From: Streptomyces lomondensis
GTDB lineage: Bacteria > Actinomycetota > Actinomycetes > Streptomycetales > Streptomycetaceae
Direction: 5' to 3'
Length of the DNA stretch: 64,000 bases
Assembly (NCBI RefSeq): GCF_014651035.1
Contig: NZ_BMWC01000001.1
Coordinates: 868,001-932,000 of the forward strand
The position numbers and the translations under genes are program-made. Positions 55,596-63,081 of the stretch are shown here, in pieces (within the stretch, counting starts at the first letter, position 1; each line of letters begins with the position of its first letter). A model generated the notes under the pieces. It was not told the DNA's origin and ran no database searches. It worked only from the letters and a program-made list of their open reading frames with translations.

Positions 55596-55784
55596 CCTAC
55601 GGGACGAGTGAGGGAGTCCGACCGGAGTAGCCGACGTCGGCCGGAAGTTTCGGCTTCCGCTGGTGCCGACTGCGACGGTAGGGCTGAGAGGCCGGAAAGT
55701 CGCAGGGCCGCAAGGCCGGCGACCGGAAGGCGACCCCCATAACCTGATCCGGACCATGCCGGCGAAGGGAACCCGTCTCGTAGG
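55596..55784 (+). promoter_or_regulatory. TPP (thiamin pyrophosphate) riboswitch with long P3 extension, no gene downstream
   Basis: Core elements: GGGCTGAGAG (55681-55690) and CCTGATCCGGACCATGCCGG plus CGAAGGGA (55743-55770), the thi-box invariants. Outer arm CCTACGGGACGAG (55596-55608) pairs with CCCGTCTCGTAGG (55772-55784), one mismatch; GTCCGACCG (55617-55625) pairs with CGGTAGGGC (55676-55684) as P3, with an inserted hairpin GTCGGC/GCCGAC around GGAAG/CTTCC. A further hairpin GTCGC/GCGAC follows. On the plus strand no ORF follows until 56679; the next gene is antisense. Confidence 0.78.
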
Positions 55785-55824
55785 TCACTTGCGTGTGTCC
55801 GGGGGTCACTTGCGTGTGTCCGGG
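55783..55824. repeat. 21-bp tandem duplication at the end of the KstR-like gene
   Basis: GGTCACTTGCGTGTGTCCGGG at 55783-55803 and 55804-55824, identical. The second copy contains the stop codon of the regulator gene and the first touches the outer arm of the TPP riboswitch. Confidence 0.95.
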
Positions 55825-56468
55825 GCCGTCAGGTCGATCAGCCGGCACACCGTCTCGATGTCGATCTTCACCTGGGCGATCGAGGCACGGCCCGAGAGCC
55901 AGGTGATCAGCGCCGAGTGCCAGGTGTGCTCGATGACCCGGACCGCCGACAGCTGCTGCGGCGTCGGGTTCTCCTGGCCCATCGCGTCCAGGATGATCGC
56001 CGTGGTCTGCCGGGAGACCTGGTCGACCTCCGGGCTCACGCTGCGGTCGGCGAAGGTGAGGGCGCGGACCATCGCGTCGGCCAGGTGCGGTTCGCGCTGG
56101 AGGGCGCGGAAGGCGCGCATCAGCGTCTCCGCGACCCGCTCCGCCGCCGTCTCGCCCTGCGGGGGCTTCTTCCGCAGCGTGCCGTGCATGTGCTCCAGCT
56201 GGTCCTGCATCGTGGCGACCAGTAGATGGATCTTGGACGGGAAGTACCGGTAGAGCGTGCCGAGCGCCACCTGTGAGGACTCCGCGACCTCGCGCATCTG
56301 CACGGCGTCGAAACCGCCCCGGCTGGCCAGCTGCGCGCTCGCGTGCAGGATGCGGCGGCGGCGGGCCTCCTGCCGCTCCGTGAGGGGAGGGGAAGCGGGG
56401 GCTGCGGCTCTGGCCTCCACCTTGGCCACCTTGTTCACCTTGGCGCTCACCTTGGCTTCCGCGGGCAT
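55806..56468 (-). CDS. kstR: KstR-like TetR-family regulator, 220 aa
   Basis: HTH at about 35-80: RRRRILHASAQLASRGGFDAVQMREVAESS and LGTLYRYFPSKIHLLVATM. The ligand domain (EPHLADAMVRALTFADRSVSPEVDQVSRQ, VIEHTWHSALITWLSGRASI) resembles mycobacterial KstR, the repressor of cholesterol-degradation genes that responds to sterol-CoA. A basic, Ala/Lys-rich N-terminal extension (about 30 aa) precedes the HTH. An operator-like TGGAACTTGTTCTA lies in its divergent promoter region, and similar sites occur at fadA5/cyp125. Confidence 0.88.
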   Translation of the reverse strand: MPAEAKVSAKVNKVAKVEARAAAPASPPLTERQEARRRRILHASAQLASRGGFDAVQMREVAESSQVALGTLYRYFPSKIHLLVATMQDQLEHMHGTLRKKPPQGETAAERVAETLMRAFRALQREPHLADAMVRALTFADRSVSPEVDQVSRQTTAIILDAMGQENPTPQQLSAVRVIEHTWHSALITWLSGRASIAQVKIDIETVCRLIDLTAPDTRK

Positions 56469-56608
56469 GTGTCGTCCCGTTCCGTGACCGTCCGTGAGGA
56501 CGAGTGATCACACAGCATGGCACGGCGTCGGCCGTGGCGTGAATCACCTGATCCACTGGTCACAGCGCCCCTACCTGCCGGTAGATTCGGAGCCTCCGAA
56601 CGATCAAG

Positions 56609-56626
56609 TCTGGAACTTGTTCTAGA
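56609..56626. promoter_or_regulatory. KstR-like operator 3
   Basis: TCTGGAACTTGTTCTAGA; core TGGAACTTGTTCTA (56611-56624) matches TnnAACnnGTTnnA at all eight fixed positions. It lies between the kstR-like gene and the divergent glycosyltransferase operon and may repress both. Confidence 0.7.
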
Positions 56627-56678
56627 TTAGCGTCCCGGCGTAATCTCGCGGGACAGAGCAGGGAGAAGGGGGCCCAGA

Positions 56679-58151
56679 GTGACCGCTGAGGCCAGGGAGG
56701 CCGGGGCCCCGGAGGACCCGGCAGCCGACGGCTTGCGACCGCTCCACATCGCGCTCCTCACCTATAAAGGGAACCCGTTCTGCGGCGGCCAGGGCGTCTA
56801 CGTCCGGCACCTCTCGCGCGAACTGGCCCGCCTCGGCCACCGGGTCGAGGTCATCGGCGCCCAGCCCTACCCCGTCCTCGACGAGGGCTACGACGGGCTG
56901 ACCCTCACCGAGCTGCCCAGCCTGGACCTGTACCGCCAGCCGGATCCTTTCCGCACGCCCAAGCGCGACGAGTACCGCGACTGGATCGACGCGCTCGAGG
57001 TCGCGACCATGTGGACCGGCGGCTTCCCCGAGCCCCTGACGTTCTCGCTGCGCGCCCGCCGCCATCTGCGCGCCCGGCGCGGCGAGTTCGACGTCGTGCA
57101 CGACAACCAGACCCTCGGCTACGGCCTGCTGGGCGACGTCGGCGCCCCCCTGGTGACCACGATCCACCACCCCATCACCGTCGACCGGCAGTTGGAGCTG
57201 GACGCCGCGGAGGGCTGGCAGCGGCGCTGCTCGGTGCGCCGCTGGTACGCCTTCACGCGCATGCAGAAGCGCGTCGCACGCCGGCTGCCCTCCGTCCTCA
57301 CCGTCTCCGGCACCTCCCGCCAGGAGATCGTCGACCACCTCGGCGTCCGCGAGGACCGTGTCCACGTGGTCCACATCGGCGCCGACACCGACCTGTTCTC
57401 GCCGGACCCCTCGGTGCCGGTCGTGCCGGGCCGGATCGTGACGACGTCCAGCGCGGACGTGCCGCTCAAGGGCCTGGTGCACCTGGTCGAGGCATTGGCG
57501 AAGGTACGCACCGAGCACCCCGGCGCCCACCTCGTCGTCGTCGGCAAGCGCCCGACGGAGGGCCCCGTCGCCCAGGCGATGGAGCGGTACGGCCTCGCCG
57601 GCGCCGTCGATTTCGTCAAGGGCATCTCCGACGCGGAACTCGTCGACCTCGTGCGCTCGGCGCAGGTCGCGTGCGTGCCGTCGCTCTACGAGGGCTTCTC
57701 GCTGCCGGCCGCCGAGGCCATGGCCACGGGCACGCCGCTCCTCGCCACGACCGGCGGAGCCATCCCCGAGGTCGCCGGCCGCGACGGGGAGACGTGCCTG
57801 GCGGTACCGCCCGGCGACGCCGGGGCGCTGGCCGCCGGGCTCGGCCGACTGCTGAGTGACGCGGCGTTGCGTGCGCGGCTCGGGGCGGCCGGACGGGAGC
57901 GGGTACTGCGGCACTTCACCTGGGCCAGGGCCGCGGAGGGCACGGTGGCCCGGTACCGCGAGGCGATCGCCCGGGCCGGGAGCGACGCGGGACACACCGG
58001 GCCGGGGGCTCCCACCCGCCCGGCGGCAACCACCGAGCGCTCCACGCCACTGACCGCCGCCCGCCCGGCGGCCGCGGCTCCGGCCGGTGCCGGCTCCCCG
58101 GCCCCGACAGATGTAGCAGGCGTCAACTCCGAAAGCAGGGCCACGTGCTGA
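56679..58151 (+). CDS. GT4-family glycosyltransferase, 490 aa
   Basis: GT-B type: N-domain KGNPFCGGQGVYVRHLSRELARLGHRVEVI (Gly-rich acceptor/donor loop), C-domain VCVPSLYEGFSLPAAEAMATGTPLLATTGGAIPEV with the E-x7-E donor motif, typical of GDP/UDP-sugar transferases. A low-complexity tail (TAARPAAAAPAGAGSPAP) ends the protein. GTG at 56679 has GGGAGAAGG upstream. The stop overlaps the next start by 7 nt, so the three genes form an operon, possibly controlled by operator 3. Confidence 0.92.
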   Translation: MTAEAREAGAPEDPAADGLRPLHIALLTYKGNPFCGGQGVYVRHLSRELARLGHRVEVIGAQPYPVLDEGYDGLTLTELPSLDLYRQPDPFRTPKRDEYRDWIDALEVATMWTGGFPEPLTFSLRARRHLRARRGEFDVVHDNQTLGYGLLGDVGAPLVTTIHHPITVDRQLELDAAEGWQRRCSVRRWYAFTRMQKRVARRLPSVLTVSGTSRQEIVDHLGVREDRVHVVHIGADTDLFSPDPSVPVVPGRIVTTSSADVPLKGLVHLVEALAKVRTEHPGAHLVVVGKRPTEGPVAQAMERYGLAGAVDFVKGISDAELVDLVRSAQVACVPSLYEGFSLPAAEAMATGTPLLATTGGAIPEVAGRDGETCLAVPPGDAGALAAGLGRLLSDAALRARLGAAGRERVLRHFTWARAAEGTVARYREAIARAGSDAGHTGPGAPTRPAATTERSTPLTAARPAAAAPAGAGSPAPTDVAGVNSESRATC

Positions 58152-58894
58152 CCGTCGACTTCTCCCGGTTCCCGCTCGCCCCGGGCGACCGCGTCCTGGA
58201 CCTCGGCTGCGGTGCCGGACGGCACGCGTTCGAGTGCTACCGGCGCGGCGCCCAGGTCGTGGCGCTGGACCAGAACGCCGACGAGATCCGCGAGGTCGCG
58301 AAGTGGTTCGCGGCGATGAAGGAGGCCGGGGAGGCGCCCGAGGGGGCCACGGCCACCGCCATGGAGGGCGACGCCCTCGCGCTGCCCTTCCCCGACGAGT
58401 CCTTCGACGTCGTCATCATCTCCGAGGTGATGGAGCACATCCCGGACGACAAGGGCGTCCTCGCCGAGATGGTCCGGGTGCTGAAGCCCGGCGGGCGCAT
58501 CGCCGTCACCGTCCCGCGCTACGGCCCCGAGAAGGTCTGCTGGACCCTGTCCGACGCCTACCACGAGGTCGAGGGCGGCCACATCCGCATCTACAAGGCC
58601 GACGAGCTGCTGGAGAAGATCCGCGAGGCCGGCCTGGAGCCCTACGGCACCCACCACGCCCACGCCCTGCACTCGCCCTACTGGTGGCTGAAGTGCGCGT
58701 TCGGCGTCGACAACGACAAGGCCCTGCCGGTGCGCGCGTACCACAAGCTGCTCGTCTGGGACATCATGAAGAAGCCGCTGGCCACCCGGGTCGCCGAGCA
58801 GGCGCTGAACCCGCTGATCGGCAAGAGCTTCGTGGCGTACGCGACCAAGCCGCACCTGCCGCGTCTCTCCGGCACCGGGGCGGACGCCCAGTGA
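58145..58894 (+). CDS. Class I SAM-dependent methyltransferase, 249 aa
   Basis: GDRVLDLGCGAGRHAFECYRRG (SAM loop), VVALDQNADEIREVAKW, SFDVVIISEVMEHIPDDKGVLAEM and RVLKPGGRIAVTVP are Methyltransf_11 motifs. The end, WWLKCAFGVDN, HKLLVWDIMKKP, is specific to this group. GTG at 58145 overlaps the GT4 gene and its stop overlaps the next start (GTGA). Acceptor unknown; it probably acts on the product of the GT4 or the toroid enzyme. Confidence 0.9.
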   Translation: MLTVDFSRFPLAPGDRVLDLGCGAGRHAFECYRRGAQVVALDQNADEIREVAKWFAAMKEAGEAPEGATATAMEGDALALPFPDESFDVVIISEVMEHIPDDKGVLAEMVRVLKPGGRIAVTVPRYGPEKVCWTLSDAYHEVEGGHIRIYKADELLEKIREAGLEPYGTHHAHALHSPYWWLKCAFGVDNDKALPVRAYHKLLVWDIMKKPLATRVAEQALNPLIGKSFVAYATKPHLPRLSGTGADAQ

Positions 58895-59961
58895 CGACTC
58901 CCCGGACGGAACACCTGGTCCTGCCCGGGGTCCTCACCGCCGGGCAGGCCGCCGAAACCGTCGCCGGCATCCTCGCCGTGCAGCGCGAGGACGGGGCGAT
59001 CCCGTGGTTCCGGGGGCACCACCTCGACCCGTGGGACCACGTCGAGGCCGCGATGGCCCTCGACACGGCCGGCGAGCACGAGGCCGCCGAGCGGGCCTAC
59101 CTGTGGCTGGCCCGGCACCAGAACGAGGACGGCTCCTGGTACGCGGCCTACACCGACGGGGAGTTCGACGCGGTCACGGACCGGGGCCGGGAGACCAACT
59201 TCGTCGCCTACATAGCCGTGGGCGTCTGGCACCACTACCTCTCCACCGGCGACGACACGTTCCTGGACCGGATGTGGCCGGCGGTGTACGCGGCGGTGGA
59301 GTTCGTGCTCCGCCTCCAGCAGCCGGGCGGCGAGATCGGCTGGCGGCGCGACGACGACGGCACGGAGACGGCCGACGCCCTGCTGACGGGGTGCTCCTCC
59401 ATCCACCACGCGCTGCGGTGCGCGCTGGCGATCGCCGAGCAGCGGGAGGAGCCGCAGCCGGACTGGGAGTTGGCGGCCGGTGCGCTGCGGCACGCCATAC
59501 GGCACCATCCCGAGCGGTTCCTGGACAAGAACCGTTACTCGATGGACTGGTACTACCCCGTGCTGGGCGGCGCGTTGACCGGTGCGGAGGCCAAGTCCCG
59601 TATCGAGGAGGGGTGGGACCGGTTCGTCGTTCCCGGACTGGGCGTGCGGTGTGTGGTGCCCAATCCGTGGGTGACGGGGGGTGAGTCCGCGGAACTCGCC
59701 CTCGCCCTTTGGGTGATGGGGGAGTCCGACCGGGCCCTTGAGGTCCTGCAGTCGATCCGGCATCTGCGCGATCCGGAGAGCGGGCTGTACTGGACCGGGT
59801 ACGTCTTCGATGACGACGCGATCTGGCCGCGGGAGCTGACGACGTGGACGGCGGGGTCGCTGTTGCTGGCCGTGGCCGCGTTGGGTGGGCATGAGGCGAC
59901 CTGTGCCGTGTTCGGTGGGGAGCAGTTGCCCATGGGGCTTGAGGCGGAGTGCTGCGCCTAG
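58891..59961 (+). CDS. Prenyltransferase/squalene-cyclase-like toroid protein, 356 aa
   Basis: Alpha/alpha-toroid repeats: VAGILAVQREDGAIPWF, AYLWLARHQNEDGSWYAAYTDGE, LALWVMGESDRALEVLQSIRHLRDPESGLYWTGYVFDD. No signal peptide or transmembrane helix. Acidic segments (TDGEFDAVTDRGRET, DGTETADA) lie in the repeats, but no classical cyclase DxDD is seen. Gene order GT4-methyltransferase-toroid suggests biosynthesis or modification of a glycosylated lipid/terpenoid; this is inference. Confidence 0.85.
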   Translation: MTTPRTEHLVLPGVLTAGQAAETVAGILAVQREDGAIPWFRGHHLDPWDHVEAAMALDTAGEHEAAERAYLWLARHQNEDGSWYAAYTDGEFDAVTDRGRETNFVAYIAVGVWHHYLSTGDDTFLDRMWPAVYAAVEFVLRLQQPGGEIGWRRDDDGTETADALLTGCSSIHHALRCALAIAEQREEPQPDWELAAGALRHAIRHHPERFLDKNRYSMDWYYPVLGGALTGAEAKSRIEEGWDRFVVPGLGVRCVVPNPWVTGGESAELALALWVMGESDRALEVLQSIRHLRDPESGLYWTGYVFDDDAIWPRELTTWTAGSLLLAVAALGGHEATCAVFGGEQLPMGLEAECCA

Positions 59962-59985
59962 GAGCTCGGGGGGTTGGTGCCGAGT

Positions 59986-60065
59986 TGCGGGCGCGGGTTG
60001 TCTGTGGCTGATCGCGCCCACGCGGCGGAGCCGCATATCGACACAGCCCCGCGCCCCCAAAAAAA
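59986..60065. repeat. Dispersed GC-rich repeat, copy 3 (intergenic) with terminator-like hairpin
   Basis: GCGGGCGCGGGTTG, TGTGGCTGATCGCGCC, then GCGGCGGAGCCGC and CCCCGCGCCCCC followed by a run of seven A. Same block order as copies 1 and 2 with an extra insert. Placed after the toroid stop, before the convergent gene. Confidence 0.55.
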
Positions 60066-60076
60066 CGACAAGCGGG

Positions 60077-60376
60077 TCAGTGACGATGAACCCTGTTCGC
60101 GATCGCGTGGCCCACGAACAGGTACACCACCGCCGCCAGGCCGTAGCCGGCTACGACCCTGGCCCAGGCCTCGTCGAACGTGAAGAGGTCATGGGACCAG
60201 CCGGCCAGCCAGCGGGCCGCGTCGTGGACGAACTGGACGAAGTCGTTCGCCCGGTTCGCGTCGAGCAGGTACATCAGAATCCACAGGCCCAGGATGAGAG
60301 CCATGATGTCGGCGACGACCGCGATGATCGTGCCGGCCTGATTCGCACCGTTGCGATATCGAGGGGACATATCCAT
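60077..60376 (-). CDS. Small membrane protein, about 99 aa, unknown function
   Basis: Two helices: TIIAVVADIMALILGLWILMYLL (about 15-40) and VVAGYGLAAVVYLFVGHAIA (about 75-95), with a Trp/His-rich loop DFVQFVHDAARWLAGWSHDLFTF. No family recognised. The start is unsure: ATG 60376 (MDMSPRY) or 60370, or TTG at 60391. It stands between the toroid gene and the DUF6185-like gene. Confidence 0.68.
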   Translation of the reverse strand: MDMSPRYRNGANQAGTIIAVVADIMALILGLWILMYLLDANRANDFVQFVHDAARWLAGWSHDLFTFDEAWARVVAGYGLAAVVYLFVGHAIANRVHRH

Positions 60377-60420
60377 CGGGTAGCCCGCCAAGTGCTGGAT
60401 AAACCCGAAGGCGTTCGCGG

Positions 60421-62997
60421 TCAGGGCGCGCTCCCGGAACCACCGCCCCCGACGCCCTCTCTGGGGTCCCGCTCGATCAGCACCATCGGCTCAGCCCCCT
60501 TGAGCTGCTGCCAGATGGTCACAAGTGCCACGACCTGGGCGACGAGGAACGCCACTTGGAGCGAGGCCGTACGCCATTGGTACACCGACAGCAACAGGCT
60601 CGCCTTGGTGGGCCAGTAGTGCCCCTCCCTGCGGAAGGTGTCGATGTCCATCGCGACCCCGGTCACGGTGAGGACGAGCAGCGTGAGGCTGACGTTGAGC
60701 GCCCAGGTGCCGAAGGGCTGGTCAACGAGCCGGAGACCGATCCAGTGGACGAAGACGGGGGCCGCGTACACGAGAGACAGCCAGAACGCCCGCACGGGAC
60801 CGCGACGGCCGGGCAGTACGCGCCACAGGGCGCCCAGCGTGAACCCGGCGGCCGCCCAGGTGATCCCCATGCTCATCAGGGACGCCACCGTGTCGACGAA
60901 CCCGAAACGCTCCACGAACTTGTCGACCCACAGCGTCCCCCTGACATGCTCGGCCCAGAGCAGTACTCCGGCCGGCGGCACCGAGGCCAGCGTGGCGAAG
61001 TACGCGGCCCGGCAGGCGTTGCCCCACCAGGTCGTGCGTGGCCCCCAGGCCAGGGCCAGCTCCACCGGCCCCGCCGAGTGCGGCAGCCGGACCCAGGTGT
61101 GGGGGAGGCCGGGGGGAGGGCACGGGTGCGGCAGCCGCTGCAGCCGGTCCAGCTCGTGCTCCAACTCGGCCCGCTGACCGTCCTGCTGGCCCTGCTCGAC
61201 GCGGCGAAGCTGCGCGTGCAGCTCGCGGTGGCGCCGGGCCGCCTTGAGCAGCCGCCGCCTGTCGAACTCCCTGACCACCTCGTGCACCCGGACACCGGGC
61301 AGCAGCTCCCGGTACAGGACCGAGCGCCTGGCGCCGAACGCCAGCAGCGCGGTCATCGCGAGCCAGAGCGCCAGCAGTGGCGGCAGGGGAAGCGGGACAC
61401 CGGCGTACCAGCCGACGAGCGGCGCGACCGCGACCACGAAGAACGCCTTCAGGGTCCGTACCTCCGCCGGCGACGGGAGCACGGCCGGCTCAGCCGCCGC
61501 CCTGTGCCGGGCGCGCAGCACGGCCACGATCGCCAGGGACGGGCCCCACCACCAGAAGTAGTCCAGGCTGAACCAGTCCACCCATGCCTCGGGGAACCAG
61601 CGGATGTCGTCGTTGAAGAGCGACGCCACATGCCACAGTCCGTAGTCCTCGTCCGCAGTGCGCCGGCTGAGCCAGCTCCGGCTTTCCCACGCGTTCTGCG
61701 CGGTCCACACGCTCGCCGCCGGGAGGGCCGCGGACACCAGGACGAGCGCGCCCAGGACGCCGAGCGGGAAGCGCCCGCGGGACGACACCGGAGCCGGGGC
61801 GTCGCAGGCCCGCCACAGCCGCGTCACGGAGGCGACGACGCCCACCAGCCAGACGAAGACGACGCAGGCGCAGACCAAGACGAACGCGTACATGCCGCCC
61901 TCGTCCCGGAACCACCGCACCACTTCCGGGGCGTTCTCCCAGTCGAGCTCCAGGCCGGGGGGCAGCGCGAACCACTCAGGACGGCACACCACCGCGGTGA
62001 CGTAGCCGGCCGAGGCGACGACGAGCGCGACCGCGACACGACCGGGCCTGCCGAAGGCGCACAGCGCCAGGCCCGTGAGGAGCACGACGATGAGACCGGC
62101 GATGTGGTCCAGGCCCACGTTGGTGACGTATTGGGTGACGGTGATCGCGAACCCCAGCCAGCCCATGCGCAGCAGATTGCGGACCGTGTGTTCCTCCGTG
62201 TCGGTGGGCGGCGAGGAGACGGGCTCGTCCCGCACGGCGCGCACCACGGACAGGAGCAGGACAAGGATCACCACGTCAAAAGGCAGCCAGGCCAGCCGGT
62301 CCATCGTGTACCAGGGGACCTGGCCCCATCGCGCGGCTGTGGCCTTGGTCGCCGGCGGCTGAAGGAGGACCCGCACCTGGGGCGGCTTTTCTCCCGCCTT
62401 CTGCGTGGTCCAGCTCAGCTTGTGCATGGAGCCGGTGTCCGGTGCCGGGGAGACGCTCCGGGCGGCGCGCCCGCCCAGATCGACGGTCACCTCCTGCCAC
62501 CAGGCCTTCTCCAGTGCCGGGGGGCGTGCCAACTCCAGGGTCCACAGGCGGTTGCCCTCAGTGATGCGCCAGGGCCCGAAGTCCCGGTCCTGGAGGTTGA
62601 TGACCCATGTGGTCACGCGATGCTCGACCGTCATCCACTTCTTCTGGAACGTCACCTGCGGCGGATGCGCGCGGCCCTCCGTGTCCCGGTACTGGAAAGG
62701 AGTGCCGGGATCGCGCAGCAGACACCGCATCGCGGTCCGGTACCGCTCCGTGTCCCCGTTCAGCAGCAGATCCGCCGCCCGGCTCCACGACTTGGGCACC
62801 TTCACCGTGAGACGGCCCTCGGCCTTGCTGTAGTCCTCGCCCTCGTGCTTCAGGCGGACCGATGCGGTGACGCGGGCTGTCTTCAGCTGTTCGGTGTGGC
62901 AGTCGTCGTCCGCCGCCCGGGCGGTCGCGCTGAGCATCATGCACAGCAGCGCTGTCGTGAACATCAGAAAGACAAAGCGCCGCACCCCCCGCCCCAA
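60421..62997 (-). CDS. DUF6185-like polytopic membrane protein, 858 aa
   Basis: Signal peptide residues 1-27 (FVFLMFTTALLCMMLSATARA), an exported N-domain (VTASVRLKHEGEDYSKAEGRL, VTTWVINLQDRDFGPWRI) to about 230, then 10 or more hydrophobic helices with a basic cytoplasmic segment EVVREFDRRRLLKAARRHRELHAQLRRVEQ... at about 565-600. No catalytic motif seen. The family DUF6185 is known only from actinobacteria. TTG at 62997 has AAGGGGG five nt upstream; GTG at 62985 is an alternative. Confidence 0.8.
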   Translation of the reverse strand: MGRGVRRFVFLMFTTALLCMMLSATARAADDDCHTEQLKTARVTASVRLKHEGEDYSKAEGRLTVKVPKSWSRAADLLLNGDTERYRTAMRCLLRDPGTPFQYRDTEGRAHPPQVTFQKKWMTVEHRVTTWVINLQDRDFGPWRITEGNRLWTLELARPPALEKAWWQEVTVDLGGRAARSVSPAPDTGSMHKLSWTTQKAGEKPPQVRVLLQPPATKATAARWGQVPWYTMDRLAWLPFDVVILVLLLSVVRAVRDEPVSSPPTDTEEHTVRNLLRMGWLGFAITVTQYVTNVGLDHIAGLIVVLLTGLALCAFGRPGRVAVALVVASAGYVTAVVCRPEWFALPPGLELDWENAPEVVRWFRDEGGMYAFVLVCACVVFVWLVGVVASVTRLWRACDAPAPVSSRGRFPLGVLGALVLVSAALPAASVWTAQNAWESRSWLSRRTADEDYGLWHVASLFNDDIRWFPEAWVDWFSLDYFWWWGPSLAIVAVLRARHRAAAEPAVLPSPAEVRTLKAFFVVAVAPLVGWYAGVPLPLPPLLALWLAMTALLAFGARRSVLYRELLPGVRVHEVVREFDRRRLLKAARRHRELHAQLRRVEQGQQDGQRAELEHELDRLQRLPHPCPPPGLPHTWVRLPHSAGPVELALAWGPRTTWWGNACRAAYFATLASVPPAGVLLWAEHVRGTLWVDKFVERFGFVDTVASLMSMGITWAAAGFTLGALWRVLPGRRGPVRAFWLSLVYAAPVFVHWIGLRLVDQPFGTWALNVSLTLLVLTVTGVAMDIDTFRREGHYWPTKASLLLSVYQWRTASLQVAFLVAQVVALVTIWQQLKGAEPMVLIERDPREGVGGGGSGSAP

Positions 62998-63081
62998 TGA
63001 GCCCCCTTCACGCCTCGCACGGCATGGACCACAGACGTATACCCGGTGCCGCGGGCGACGACCCGCGCATGCCTGCTTCCG

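Noticed and set aside
55533..55757. Short minus-strand ORF of 74 codons
   Set aside because: It overlaps the riboswitch, has no recognised domain and no good Shine-Dalgarno.
55596..55784. RNase P RNA or c-di-AMP riboswitch
   Set aside because: The invariant thi-box loops fit TPP; the conserved RNase P and ydaO elements are not present.
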